From contig NC_068557.1 in NCBI RefSeq assembly GCF_022201045.2, forward strand, positions 22,545,501 to 22,609,500: a stretch of DNA of 64,000 bases, given 5' to 3'. Positions 37,701-53,776 of this stretch are shown piece by piece. The translations under genes were made by a program, and so were the position numbers. The DNA comes from Citrus sinensis (taxonomy: Eukaryota > Streptophyta > Magnoliopsida > Sapindales > Rutaceae). The notes under the pieces were generated by a model. It did not search any database and was not told the DNA's origin. It saw only the letters and a list, made by a program, of their open reading frames with translations. The first letter of the stretch is position 1. Each line of letters begins with the position of its first letter.

Positions 37701-38088
37701 TCCGGATGAAGGAACACACGAATTTGCAGAGTTATTAATTGATTCAGACAAGTACTATCTTAAAATGCTACCTGAAAGATTTGCGATAACCCTTAGTACT
37801 GCATTGGTAGAAGTCTTATCGCGGCATACATCAGATGAAGTTTACTTGGGGCAGAGGCAATCATCAGAATGGACAGATGATCAGGAGGTTTTGCTAAAAT
37901 TTGAAGAGTTCGGTGAGAAGTTGAAAGAAATAGAGCAAAAAATCGTGGAGAGGAACAGAAATGCCAGGCTTAAGAACAGATGGGGACCTGCCAAGATAGC
38001 GTACAAACTTATGCATCCCGATACATCAAACGTCAAAAACGACGGAGGCCTCACAGGAAAAGGTATCCCAAACAGTATATCCATTTAA
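34726..38088 (+). CDS. Linoleate 9S-lipoxygenase type enzyme
   Basis: Nine exons (34726-34918, 34995-35275, 35382-35622, 35732-36070, 36195-36280, 36411-36500, 36600-36895, 36978-37241, 37320-38088) close in frame to 852 residues. The nine-exon layout and length match plant 9-LOX genes. A PLAT/LH2 domain occupies the first ~160 residues and the catalytic domain follows. Iron ligands are all present: H508 and H513 (in HWLHTH), H699 and N703 (in [10 protein letters not shown]) and the C-terminal Ile852 of the classic NSISI end. There is no plastid transit peptide, so a cytosolic 9-LOX making 9-hydroperoxides of C18 fatty acids is likely. The N-terminal 60 residues are more divergent than usual. 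It is convergent with the FAD oxidoreductase gene, stops 545 bp apart. Confidence 0.95.
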
Positions 38089-38632
38089 CGCAAGTTCAAG
38101 TACATTCAATAAAAACTATTAAGCGCTTCTGGGTGTAATATCAAACTCTTGTACTTTTGTAATTTTTTTTTTAAAATTCAGTAAGTAATTATTACATAAC
38201 AGAAAGCAAGAGCAGAAAGAGCAGCATTGTCGGCAGCGAGAAAATATTGGATGGAGATTGGTTTCCCATTCAGACAGCTGCACAATCCTGATTAGCTTCA
38301 ATAACCAGCTTTTAGGTTTCAGATGCAAACTTTTAAAAGACACCGATATTTTAAGAGTAGTTTTATTTTTTCCTGTTTGGTCGGGCCTTCTTCACAAATC
38401 AACTCCCACCTGTATCACTTCAACTAAAATTTAATGATTAATACTCGGAAATGGGATTAATATCTCCAATACAAGCCCATCGCTGGAAGTCTAAAGCAAT
38501 ACAAATTTGACCGAACTAGTGGATACTGAGGTGCTGTGACCTTTCAGATTGCTCTGAACAAGAAACTAAGAGATGTTGAAATAAGCAAGTAGATGAATTA
38601 TTCTCCATTTCTCTTGGTTGGCCGAGATTCTA

Positions 38633-41613
38633 TCAACAACATCGACCTTGAACAGCAAATGGCGCACTATCAACCTTTAAAGGATTTTTCAACACCATAT
38701 CAGCGACCAGTTCAGCAGTGCCCAAGGCCTGAAAAAGAGGACCAAAATTATGAACAATCTGAAAATACGATCAACAAAACCAGTAAACCACATCAAAAGA
38801 TCATAGAAAAGAATACAAATATTACCAGAGAAAGTCCTAAGCCTTCATGCCCGGTTGCAAGGAATACCTTTGACAAACCCGGAACAGGTCCAATTACTGG
38901 CTTCCCATCGGGCACTGAAACCGGGAAAATTTTTGCCATAATGCCTTCTATTTACTTAATGGGCTATGATTCGAATTACATAGAAATTTCAAATCCATGA
39001 AATCTGACAATATAGAAAAATTTCTACTTCAGAATTGCGAAATGATATGGACTTACTATAAGGACGCAGTCCTATTCTCACTTTTCTGTTGCTAATGAAA
39101 TCTGCAAGACACAAGTCTCTTAGTTTGGGATAGAACTCTGCAGCACGCTTCCATATGCGATCGATGATTGTCTCATCAACTTCTGTGTTGAAGCCAACAA
39201 ACTGACAGCTACTCCCTGTATGGAAGAACAGATAAATTGATGGAAAGACAAGCATGTCTACCAACATTCAGAGCTGACCTAACTCAGGATATTGTAAAAT
39301 GAAAAGATATAAAGTATTTTAAACTTCAGATGTTCTCTTAAATACGATGCCAAAGAAGGCTAAGAAATTCCATCCACAAACAAGATTGCCTTAGTATATT
39401 AATCTTTCTACATAACATTGATCAAAACAGTAGTTATAGAGAACTGCAAGGAGAAACGCAAAATTCTACCAAGAACGAGGTTTCCTATCACATCTGTAGT
39501 GGCTGTCATCGAAATAGACAAGATTTGCCCATGATTAACCTGTCCTGGGTGTAGAGTTAGATCATGATGACCCACATAACCTGCCTCCATTGAAGCATGA
39601 TTCAATTTAAGAGAATTGAAATTTTCGAGCACAAGCAAGTGACCCTGCAAGCAGATTAAATATAAGGCAGGTCCAACATCACAAATAGAAAAAAGAAATG
39701 GATCTTTCTTATAGAAGTAAGAATAAATGATGTTAATCACTCATTCAGAAGGAAGACTGCAAGAAAACTGTAATTGAGTTTCATGTAGAGATCCAAGGAA
39801 TGAAATCAGGCATGAAAAGTCAGTATGAAAGATGGCAAGGCAAAGTTTGTAATGGAAAGTGATTTCTGAAGTAATGGATATAACATCGTAAAGAAAACTC
39901 ATCAAAATCTTCTAACCAACGAGCCAAAAAGTTTATTCTAACCTTTCGAGGCTTTACAGGGATGTCCAGAACAATCTCTGTTTCTCTAAGCAGGTCATGC
40001 ATCAAAGACCCACTCCAACAACCAGCTGCAACTACAATGGCTTTCTTACTATACAAGGTATTCTTTGAAGTCTGAACTGCTTCAACCTCCCCTGTGCGAT
40101 TAGATCTGAATATAATTAAAACTATTAGAGTTCCTTTGGAATCTGTTTGATCTCTGAATAGGAATTGTAACACAGTCCCTCAATTTCAATTTAAGTTTTA
40201 GTATGGCAGAAAAAGCAACAAACCTTAACAAACGCGTAACAGGGTCATGGTAGAACTCTGCATACCTGCCTTTTGATGCAAAATGCCTGTTACCCTACAT
40301 ATCAATCAAATCTACATAGATTATGCCAAATAGCCAATTGAAAATGGTGCAGCAAGATACTGCTAACAAGTAACGTATATTTTCAAAATAAATAAATAAC
40401 TAGGACCTTTTCAATATATGCAACAGTAAGCATAGCATCCAATTGGGAGTCATATGGTAGAAAAGCAGCCCCACTATCTTCCCCAACCATTAGTTCAGGT
40501 TCTGCTTGCAGCAAATCACTACTAGACAAGTACTCTGCTCTCAACCCAGCTTCACATAGCTGCATCACCCTCTCTTTCAACATGACAAGCTCTTCAGGGG
40601 TTAGACCAATTAACAAGCTTCCTGCGAATTAAATTCCCATTAGTAACAAATATCAACTCAACAAAATAATTTTTAACTAGTACATGCCATTGATAACATT
40701 ATGCTCATGCATTATGGACATACAATGATGCCTAATAGTCTAAGATGAGATGGAGTCTGCTAGACTCACCATGCAGCTTAAGTACCTGTCTGTTTCCATC
40801 CAATTAGTTGAAGAGGGTCCAAGCCTTGGTCACGCAAGCTATCTGCCAACATCTTCCACAATTTATTGCTTCTCAATGTAAGGTCCCATATTTCACTCCC
40901 AGGTGTCCTGTGAACCATCCATATGTATCCCTGACCTAGAATTAAAAAAAAAAAAAAATCAACCACAGTTCGAGAACAATGAAACAGTGCAAGCACCACT
41001 TTGAAAATAGTACAGAAATGTTCCGGTGAGCAGTGGATCCGTGGTGCAACTCATTGTTAATGTGAATGAAGCTGAAGCTATAAATTTATGTGGCATGTGA
41101 CGGTGTCGCTCAATCCATTAAGTAAACAACATTGCCTCACTAAATCGTTTTCTCATGTTCATTTTACAAAATGAAAAAAAAAAAAATGAAAAATGCACTC
41201 AATTTGTAGTTTCTCTAGCACAGCTTTCTATTTTATTTTTTACCTGCACCAGTAGCACCAGAGCAAGGGACGACTTTGTCAACTACAGCAACTGATAAAT
41301 CCGACCCGACAAGTAACTGCCGGGCGATCGTCAACCCGATTATTCCAGCGCCGATTATAATCACATCGAATGTGTGACATCGGGAAGATGCAGTTATTGG
41401 ATTTAGACGAGAATAGCCAGTGGGTCCGAGTGCCCGACCGGGGCGGGTTTTGTTGACTGAAAGTGAAAGTGGTTTTTTGCCGAAAAAGCTCGATTTGAAT
41501 GCGAAAGCAGCAGACGTGCGACATGATTGCCTCCTTCCCCGAGAACCCCAAACATTGACGCTTTCTTGTAGAGTAAAATTTGTTGATTGATTATTTGACG
41601 AGATTGAAGTCAT
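38633..41613 (-). CDS. Plastid-targeted FAD-dependent oxidoreductase (DAO/glycine-oxidase-like fold)
   Basis: Nine exons (41613-41244, 40935-40786, 40621-40407, 40294-40224, 40105-39943, 39644-39470, 39215-39057, 38914-38826, 38728-38633) join in frame to 495 residues. The first ~75 residues are Ser/Arg-rich without acidic clusters, a likely chloroplast transit peptide. The FAD Rossmann motif GAGIIG is at 88-93. A second dinucleotide block (AIVVAAGCWS) and a C-terminal DAO motif (DGKPVIGPVPGL then TGHEGLGLSL) follow. This is the D-amino-acid-oxidase family PF01266. It resembles Arabidopsis At5g48440; the substrate is not known to me. It would oxidise an amine or amino acid with FAD, but the substrate is not predictable from sequence. 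Confidence 0.9.
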
Positions 41614-41950
41614 TGCAGATAACTGTTTCTGAAATTTCTGCAGTGAGCTCGATGTAAGTGCAAGGTGACTTGCAATAATGGGAGATTACCATCTAAGTCC
41701 CTGAGTTTTTCACGTTATTAATAACTTCATACTTTGTATAGCTCCCTTGTGACATATTGGAGATGACAACTCAAAAGAATATAAAATAAACGAAATTCAT
41801 TAATTGCGGCGTTGTCCTATAAATATGGTTTATACTAAACTACATTCAGCTTGGAAAATTGATAACTACACAGGAATGATATATCTTGGAGCAAAAAATT
41901 GAATGGCGAGTGGAGACAGAAACAGGCAAAAATGAAGTTTCATTATAGCC

Positions 41951-44900
41951 TCAGAGTTCAGCCAAGTTAATCAACTCGTTGGATAAATAAATTTCTGATT
42001 GTTTTGTCTCATAAGCAGCTTCTGAAAGACAATTATGGCTTGCCAAGGTTTTGTCCAAGGCATCTGCTAACGCTGATTCCCACAAACCTGAGCTGCAAAC
42101 TCTTTGGTAGGTCTCATAACCTGCTGCTTTTAGGCCATCTGATACCATTTCTCGCAAAGGCCCAGAAACCGCTTTGCTGTTCATCACATTCTTAAAAGTG
42201 TTGGACAACCCCGGTTTCCCAAAAACCACGATGGCACAGCTCCTATCCACCATGCGAACATTGAATGCTTCTGCAAAAACTTCATGGGAGCCTTGCAGCA
42301 TGTTCTTCAGAATTCCAGCAGATATCCTCTCCCTAAATCCCCACAAGAAAACCACATCCTCGCAACTTACTTTTCTTTTGTCATTGGTCCATCCTCTGAT
42401 CTCTTCATTAGTTGGCTCTTGAGAGCTGCCAGGCAAACTGTAGAAGATATTTGTGTAGCGGTTAATGGCTGATGCCAGAAAATCATCACTAGATTCAATA
42501 GCATCAGGAGTGATTTTCAATATGGAGCACAGCTTCCCAAACAACTGGCATATTTTCACGACATTATGCCCATGAATCTTGCCTTCATTTTCATTAGCTG
42601 CAAAATTCAGGTACAACATTGAGAAATCAGATGACTTAATAGCACATAACTCTTAAGCGCTGATTAGCACTGTCATGGACATGACTCCCAAGTCAATTGA
42701 TGTAATTAGTATTCACTAAAAACACAATTTGGCTTGACTAAATAATTGTTCCAGGCTGGACATGAAAGTCCCTAGTTTCCTTCATTACACATTTCACAAG
42801 TGAACCTCAGTCACATGAAATATCCCAAGATGCAAGCATGATTTGATGTGCATGTGTGAACAGACTGACCTTGATTTGGAATTTCCATCTCAATGGGTGC
42901 AAAGAACCTATTTTTCAAGTAGGCGATGGTAGCAGATATATTGGTCATTTTTTTCACAGGACCAATATCCTTCAACAGATAGTTGACATCAATTACTTGA
43001 GGGTAAGCCAAGCGCAAAGAACAGATGAACTCGTTCATGTTAGGAGGTAGGGGAGCTAGAAATTTCGAATGGATAAATGTAAAATCTGCAAGAATCAGAA
43101 AAGAGAATCAATCTCAAAAATGTAAGGAAGTCAAAGGTGCTATAAATTTCGTTTATATAGATATACACCATTAAGGGAATTGTGGGCGACAAGAGGTTTC
43201 TGTGAAGCAGAGATCAAATCGATCACCTCTCGAAATCCACGGACTCTCTTATTTTGTTCAAATTCGAAAGTTTGAAGCTCCCTCTGTCAATCAAAATCAT
43301 AATTTAATAAAATGGACAAACCTGAACAGTCACTATCACCGGCGACTGGTTTACCTTTAAAAGATCCTTGTCCTCATCTGAACTTGTCAACACAGCTCGA
43401 ACTGCCTGTGTTCCTCCACCCTTTGCTGGAATTATTAGAGGAACAAGGACATCAGAAAAGTCTTCCAACATCTGTAGCCAATCCAGAAAAACTGAACCGA
43501 TTTAATTATCCAAGCAAGAGACTAAGAATGGATTTGCTTCATCAAAAGTTGAAAGATCATAAAATATAATTTTTTCAATCGACCTTTAGTACTAGCTGAA
43601 CTTGACGTTCACTGCAAACATCTATAGTCATGCTAGGTCTAGATCCAAACTGTTCCCCTCCTAAAACAATTTTTCTCAAGGATGTCACCAGAGCTGCTGC
43701 AAATGATAAGTCATTACTATAAAATTAAAAAAAGAAAAAAAGAAAAGAAGAAAAGACATAATAAGTAAAACTTTGCAGCAACTCATAATTTACCCTCTGT
43801 CTTTATGTCAGAGTCTGTACACGCATTTTTCCAATGCTTAACACGTGATCTAACCCTTTCAATGAAAACTGTATCAGCAACGCTAAGAGCAGGCGAAGAG
43901 GAAGATTTTGTCGCATGATCAACAGCCATTGGATTACCCATTCGAACTTTTGCAGCAGACTCTTGTGCTTCAGATAAGTATGATATGCCTAGTAAAGTAG
44001 TAATAGAAAAAAGGCCACTTTTGGCCTTGAGTAAGGATTTTCTCAAAACAAACAAGAGACAACAAGATGATACCAATCATTAATCATGCATGAAACTACA
44101 GATGAAATTGCATCAGGTCTATCAGTGATTCCTGATTATATATTGCTATGTTCATAAAACATTCATCATAAACAAACAAGAGCTGTTCCTAAAAGCCGAA
44201 TGCTATGAATTTAGGCATAGTATGCAAAGTTCTTGGGAATGAAATTGATCCAAAGATATAACATATACAAGAATATATTCTAAAGAACAAATAAGCTACA
44301 TTATTGATAAAAACAAAGCCTTTATATTGATCTATCTTAAAGATCTTAAGAGATATATCCAACAATATTATTTTCTCGAAATCAGCAATAAAGGAATTAC
44401 AACAGCAGCAATTATCCATAAACTGAGTAACTGACCATCGTATATGCAGGTATTAAAATCAAAACCCTCTTTCGCCATTGCAGTCAAATATGATGTTTGA
44501 CAAGTAAAACTGTAAGATGGCATCCCCATCTTCAGCTCATCTCTTGGAAACAAATGAAAATTATACCTGCAACCCAGTATTCAAGAACAAATTTATAAAC
44601 CAATATACTTGTCATTAGCAAAAATAATAAAAACAACAACAGCATGATAAGGACTCACGGGTAAGCGATGACTTTGGAAGCTTGAAGTTTAAAGGGGCAA
44701 ATAGCAAACTGAAGAATCTGGAAACGTTCAGCGGCGAACTTAGCCTTAAGGTAAGCGGTGTCGGGAGTATCAAAGGTAGACACGCAGTGCCACGGCGACG
44801 AGAAGGAGCCGGTGTTTTGCAAAGAGACGGCTATAAAGTCTGAGCTGGAAATGTGGTTCTTGATTTCTGAGAGAGATTCATTGAAGTTGGTTTTTGTTAT

Positions 44901-44996
44901 TTGTTTTATGGGCCAGCGGTGGTGGTGGTTTTGTTGGACGGTTTTGGTACAGAAGAAGCGTATTCGTAATGGCGAAGGCTTGAACTGAGGCACCAT
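41951..44996 (-). CDS. PARN-like CAF1-family protein with altered catalytic residues
   Basis: Eight exons (44996-44659, 44566-44436, 43988-43794, 43696-43584, 43471-43355, 43283-43169, 43085-42870, 42597-41951) close in frame to 623 residues, the length of plant PARN-like proteins such as At3g25430. It has a short basic N-terminus, possibly mitochondrial, and a CAF1-type RNase D-fold. In motif I the residues are S58 and Q60 where deadenylases have Asp and Glu. The third acidic residue D337 (HNSLND) is present. The last motif has H417 but V422 in place of Asp. Catalysis is therefore doubtful, although the frame is fully intact, which argues for a kept non-catalytic role. The Arabidopsis relative AHG2 acts on mitochondrial mRNA poly(A). 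Confidence 0.88.
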
Positions 44997-44999
44997 TTT

Positions 45000-46108
45000 T
45001 GTTGCAGAAGCGTCTTTGAGTTTTGTCACTGTGAAAGAGAAATGAATGATTATTATTAACCGAAATGGGTTATGGGCCGGGGCGGGCTGCCCATTGGGCT
45101 TGTATCAGTTGATTGACCAACCATTTTTTTTTTCAATTTTTTGAACGAAAAATTAAGATAAACACTGTTTAATAAATATCACAAATTACTTCATATCCGT
45201 AAAACTCATAAATTTTAGACAGGGAAAAATGAGAAATGGGCTTAAGCTGTAAATGGAAATAAATTCACTTTAGAAAAAAATTAACTTGAGCTATTGTCAT
45301 TGATACCAGTAGGAATACCTTACTAGGTTGACGATTTGCGAGCTTGGACCTCACATGTTATTGTCATTAAGCCCAAACACTCTAAGAGTCTGTCCAAGTT
45401 TGAACGGGCTGGGCCTGACCCAGCCTTAGGCTTTCATTAATTCTTTAATTTTTTTTCTTTTTGTAAAGCTAAAAAACTTAAATCAAAGTTAACTACTTAA
45501 TACATCGTAGTTTAATACACAAAATATTAACAATGCAACATAATAAATTATAAATACTAATATCAAAAACAAAAATTTTGTTTTCCTACCACAAAAACTG
45601 GAGCTTTATAAATGAAAAATGCACAATACTCATGTACTCTTCTTTATGGAAGGACCGCATTCTTGCATCCACTTTTCTGAATTCTCCATTAATTCTTCTT
45701 TTTCAAGTTTTACATATTATTCAGTGCGACCTTGACTTTGATTCAAAGAAAAAAAAAGTTATGTGAAATTGAAATTAATCATTAGCCTTTTGTTCTTAGT
45801 TGAATCACCAACAAAACAAAATAGAAGTTGTTTTTAACTTCAAATTGAAACAGCCAAATGCAGCCTAAAAAGTGTTTTAATTAAGACGAATTTTCATTTT
45901 CTTGACTTTTTATCTTGATGTGTAAGGCTTGCATATTTACTAAATAATAGTGAGGTATTTTAAGTAAAAGGGTTTGATGAGAGACTTTTAGGGATGCTGA
46001 TAGGTCTACTCATAAAGAAATTTTCTTCTGCAGGTTATGGGATGAGGCAGTGAAAATGCGACTGCCGGCTACTGTCGACTATTGTTTTACTTGGTATGGG
46101 TGAGTGAG
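45000..46108. other. Intergenic, no gene seen
   Basis: AT-rich sequence upstream of the PARN-like gene. The short open stretch at 45578-45766 has no recognisable motif and is not called. Confidence 0.5.
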
Positions 46109-46118
46109 TTTGATTCGT

Positions 46119-46389
46119 CTTGAGTGCAAGGGTTCGAGCTTCCATAAGAACATTATGGAGGTTAGTTTTAGTTATTCCTCAATTATCAATTAATTGAGTG
46201 GAGACAGTCTCTCTCTTATGAAATGTGAGTGGAGCAGGCACCCTTCGAATATTAGAGAGAGTTTAAAATATTTGGGCATATACTTCAGTATGTCAATGTA
46301 TGATGATGGTTCCAATTATATAGTATGATTGTAAATATTAATTATAATGTCAGTAATATATGTGTATAACAAACTTAAAAAAAAAAAAA
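46119..46389 (+). mobile_element. SINE-like retroposon, 5'-truncated
   Basis: A 271-bp insertion. It carries a pol III B-box-like GGTTCGAGCTTCC near its start, ends in an A-run (about 46378-46389) and is flanked by a perfect 10-bp duplication TTTGATTCGT (46109-46118 and 46390-46399). The A-box portion is missing, so it is a truncated copy or unusual family. Confidence 0.72.
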
Positions 46390-46399
46390 TTTGATTCGT

Positions 46400-48809
46400 G
46401 TGAGAGAGCAGTGAGAGCGACTGAGGGGAGGCATTAGGATTTAGGTTTTGGCTGTTTTTTATTTTATTTTGATTTTTTAGTTTTTTTTCAATTTCAATTT
46501 TTTTAATATATTATAAAGTTACTTTTTAAAAAAATATATATATATACTTACCAAGCGTATTATATATGGGCTTTGCATTTTGGGAGCCATTATCCATGAC
46601 TTTATCCCATGGGCTGGGCTTTAGCCCCGATTTTTTTGCCAACTTAGGCCTTCTTGTCCTCTTAACACTCCACCAAAACAACATGCATAGAAAGAAATGG
46701 TTAATTACTATAATATTAGTTGATGCACACGTGTGATAAGAAAATTTTTGAACTTGGATGCTTCATTTGAAAAATCCAAAATATTATTTTATGATAGGTT
46801 GTTGCGGCGGGTGGCGGCTCTAAGATAGAATAAAGGGATTCCATGGTTTTAGGGTTGATTGCAAAGGGCGACAACTCTAAGACGAAAGCAAGTTCCTTGA
46901 TTTTAGGGCGGGTTTACAAATCTCGAATTCTGCCATAGGTAGTCAAAATAGCAACCCACTGAAACGGAAAATTTACTATTTAATCAACCTAGGTAAATTT
47001 GTTTGTTTTAATGATGATTATTTTTGTTGCTAATACATTTTTTTATTGTAGTGTACGTCTGAAACTAAATAGTTAGATTAATATATTTTTTTAAGACGTT
47101 ATATTGTACAATTATTTAATAGTTTTTCATACACTTTTGACTCATACTCAACACTGGGATAGAGAATATAATAGATTAAAAAGATAAATAAAATCACTTA
47201 ATCTTTAATATGGTAGCAAATGATATAGTTAACCAATGCAATAATAGAATATAAAACAACTAGTGATTAGATCGCATGGTATGGATATGAAAACAAGTGA
47301 AATAAATATAAATAATCATAAATCTTACTATCTGAACAAAATTTTTTACATCATATAATTAAATTTCTGAATTAATTATGGAAGCTCCCTTCAATTTTAT
47401 TGTATAACATTTCGCCATGATGTGCACTAAAGGTGATTAATTGATGTCTACTGATAGGTATACAGACCATGCAAATAAAAATTATCAAATAACTTGAAAC
47501 AAAATAACTATCATACTTTTTTCAACAACATTAGCTCAGGTTAATTTTTTTAAAATGAATATATTTCTATTTACAGCTGTGAAGTCAGTTGGTGAATCAA
47601 AGATGGGTACAAAAACAATATCATTTTGGAAGTAATTTGGCTTAAATTATCATATGCCGATCATGTGCTTATGACATAAAACAGAATTAACTAAAATGAC
47701 ACGCTTCTATGCGTTTTAGTTGACACTTTTACTCACGTGAGACGCATGTGACGAAACTGAAGCTTAGCTAGTTATAATTCTGTTAGTCACGTGTCCTTTT
47801 CTGTACAATCTGAGTTTTAGTTTGTTACAGCTTCTGGTTATAAAGAGCTGATTCTTCAGTTAGTTAGATAGATGATTAGAGCGTTGTGTTGAGAGTTTGG
47901 AGAGAGAGAAAGTTCTTGCTTGTTGTCTAATATTTCTTGTTCAAGACTCTATAAAATTCTCATAAATTTATCAATAAAGCTCCTCTGAGTGCTTCTTTCC
48001 TGGATGTAGGTTAAGCAACCTTTGCTCAACTGAACCAAGTTAAAATTGTGGTGTTTGATTGTTTTGATTCATTGTCTTGGTTGTTTTTCTTAATACTTCT
48101 GTTTAGTTTCTTTGATAGAGTTCACTTAGATCAACTCCTTGTGTTTGCAACTTGTGAAGATCTGATTAAAGGATCTCGGCCACTGATCCTTTATAAGAAA
48201 GCTATATAGAAGCAGCAGGCCCATTTTTCATTTTCCCCTTATTTCTTTGTTATAAAGAAGCAGCAGTGTTTGACATGGAGTAAGGCGGATCAAGGTGTAT
48301 CACTGCAGCACAAGGGCATTTGCCCTCAAACAAGACGAAACACATCGGTTTTCGCCACCATATCACAAATTACTTAATCTCAATAAATTTAAGGACCTCA
48401 ATTGTATAGGGTATGTTTGACATTGATAGTTGTGGTTTTTAATTAATATTTCTTACAAAATAAATACAATTAGTCATCAAGTAAAAGTGAATAACACTAA
48501 CAATTGTGCTTTCAAAATCAAGTTACAAATATACTTAAAAGTTTTGATATGCATACCATAGATAATCAGCAAGTAATTGATATATTTACCTGTATTGAAT
48601 AAGACAAAAGTAATATTAAAATCAAATCAAGTAAACTGTTCTCCCACTAGCTTTATTCATTGAATCATTCTAATCTTAATATAAATTATTGATGTCTCTC
48701 ATATTCTTTCAGACACAGATTTTGATGAAGCAAAAGGATGAGTGTAGCAAGACTGCTCTCTTTCTCAATCAAGCATAATGCACACAAGATCCCAGCTCAT
48801 AGCACCCTT
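46400..48809. other. Intergenic, possible LTR-like relic
   Basis: About 47690-48200 has retroelement-LTR-like character (GAGAGAGAAAG, then TCAATAAAGC downstream), but I found no matching partner or duplication. A small tandem pair lies at about 46803-46915. No gene supported. Confidence 0.35.
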
Positions 48810-52099
<3,290 letters not shown>

Positions 52100-53776
52100 T
52101 AAAAAGTTTGATTAGAGTAGACTGCATGACTGTTTGATTATCCCCGAGACGCATTTATATAGTTGGTGAAAATGCAAGTTTCTAATGAAAAAACGCTTGC
52201 TTACAGTCCAATACGAAAGTGACAGAGAGAGAACATGGACCATGAAGTAAGCAACCGTGAGGCTCAAAGGTAGAATGCCTTGTGGACAAAAACCGAATTT
52301 TTAAACTAATTTTACTTAAGACTTTGAGCTACATAAAGATTGTGGTTTGGTTTAGTTCAGATATTCATTGACTGGCTTAAGTGGCTTTCGTGCACTTAAA
52401 AATATATAATGATTTTGGGCCACAGTTTTGTTTGCTTTCCTTATCTTTACGTATGTGCTCAAAGCACAGGCGAACAGAAATAGGCGCTATGTGCATGTGA
52501 TGGCTGTTATACAAGAAACAGGGCCATCAGTATCTCAGGTGGTGGCCAAGAGAAACGTGTTTCCCATTGCAAAATGAAATAGTTTGTAGATTTGATGACT
52601 TTAGGGACAGGGATGGCGACGGGCTAGCGGGGGAGGAATAATTTTTTCATTCTCACCTCATTTCTCATTTAATTATTTTATAATAGATATTTATCATATT
52701 ATAAAATATTTAAATTATTTAAAAAATCTCTCAAATTTTAAAATAATATATTAAAATGATATAAAAACTAAAAAAATGTTTGAAAAGAAGAGCACCTTAA
52801 GAGAAAAAAAAATCATAATAATATCTTAGGATTGAATAAGAATTGTATTGTAAGGTTTTCTTTTAGTTATAACCCACTTATATTAGGTAAAAATAAAAAG
52901 AAAATTTATTAATCAATATTGGAATTGATAAAATAAAAATTATTAAATAGAAATTAAAAAAATATTTATATGTAATGGGATTGGGGGAGGGGTACAAAAC
53001 CAAACCTTATTCCTATTAAGAATTTGGGGATTGGGGGAGGGGTACAAAACCACAACACAGTAGCAGCATTGGCTTTCAAGCTAAGATCCAACTGAGATAA
53101 GGAAGTGATACCAATAATAGCAACAATGTCATCTTGCTGTTGGTGTCGACCCAATAATTCCTGCTATCTTTACACACAAAGCATCCCACTAAGGCAAAAT
53201 GCGCTTGATATTTATTGAGAACATCCCATTCCATTTGACAAAAGGCGGTGACTGCTTGACAGAGACTCAAATAATTCGCCTTTAACAAACAAAGCTAACC
53301 TAGACTCAAATTGATCCTTAACAAACAAAACCAACGTATCTATTAATGGCTTAGATAATTCCTAGTTGGGAAAACTTTCTTTGTATGGCTACACTCATTA
53401 TTGAAACTAATGAAGTACGCAATGACAAAACCAATATCATCAGAATCTTACCACTTTACCAAAGAGTAAGGGGATATAGGAAAACTAATTAACAAGTAAG
53501 ATCCAACCCATATCTCTTCTGTGGGTGTACAAGAGATAGTGCAAGAAATAAGTCTTAATGCTTTTTATACAAGAAAACCACATCCCCCACTCCACAGTAC
53601 TTAGTCCACACAAGAAACAAAGAAAATGAACAGCAGCCAGTCACCTACACAAGCTTTCAGTTGTAAAAATAAAATTGATCCACCTTATCAGTTCCAACAA
53701 CCCACTTGGCTGAGAGCTCCAGAGCATATAGAATTCTCATAGTTTCTATATTATGATGACAGTTCATAAATCTCTT
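52100..53776. other. Upstream of SCPL gene, no gene; small repeats
   Basis: A 23-bp GATTGGGGGAGGGGTACAAA-like block is duplicated at about 52979 and 53031. The minus strand at 53288-53076 is open (LKANYLSLCQAVTAFCQMEW) but unrecognised. About 53050-53095 weakly resembles 57115-57165, the flank of the duplicated copy. Confidence 0.4.

Noticed and set aside
38593-39000. 135-codon plus-strand open frame after the lipoxygenase gene
   Set aside because: It is antisense to exons 8 and 9 of the FAD oxidoreductase, whose splice sites and DAO motifs explain the region.
46119-46145. B-box-like GGTTCGA as part of a tRNA gene
   Set aside because: No A box, acceptor stem or anticodon arm; the poly-A end and target duplication fit a SINE instead.
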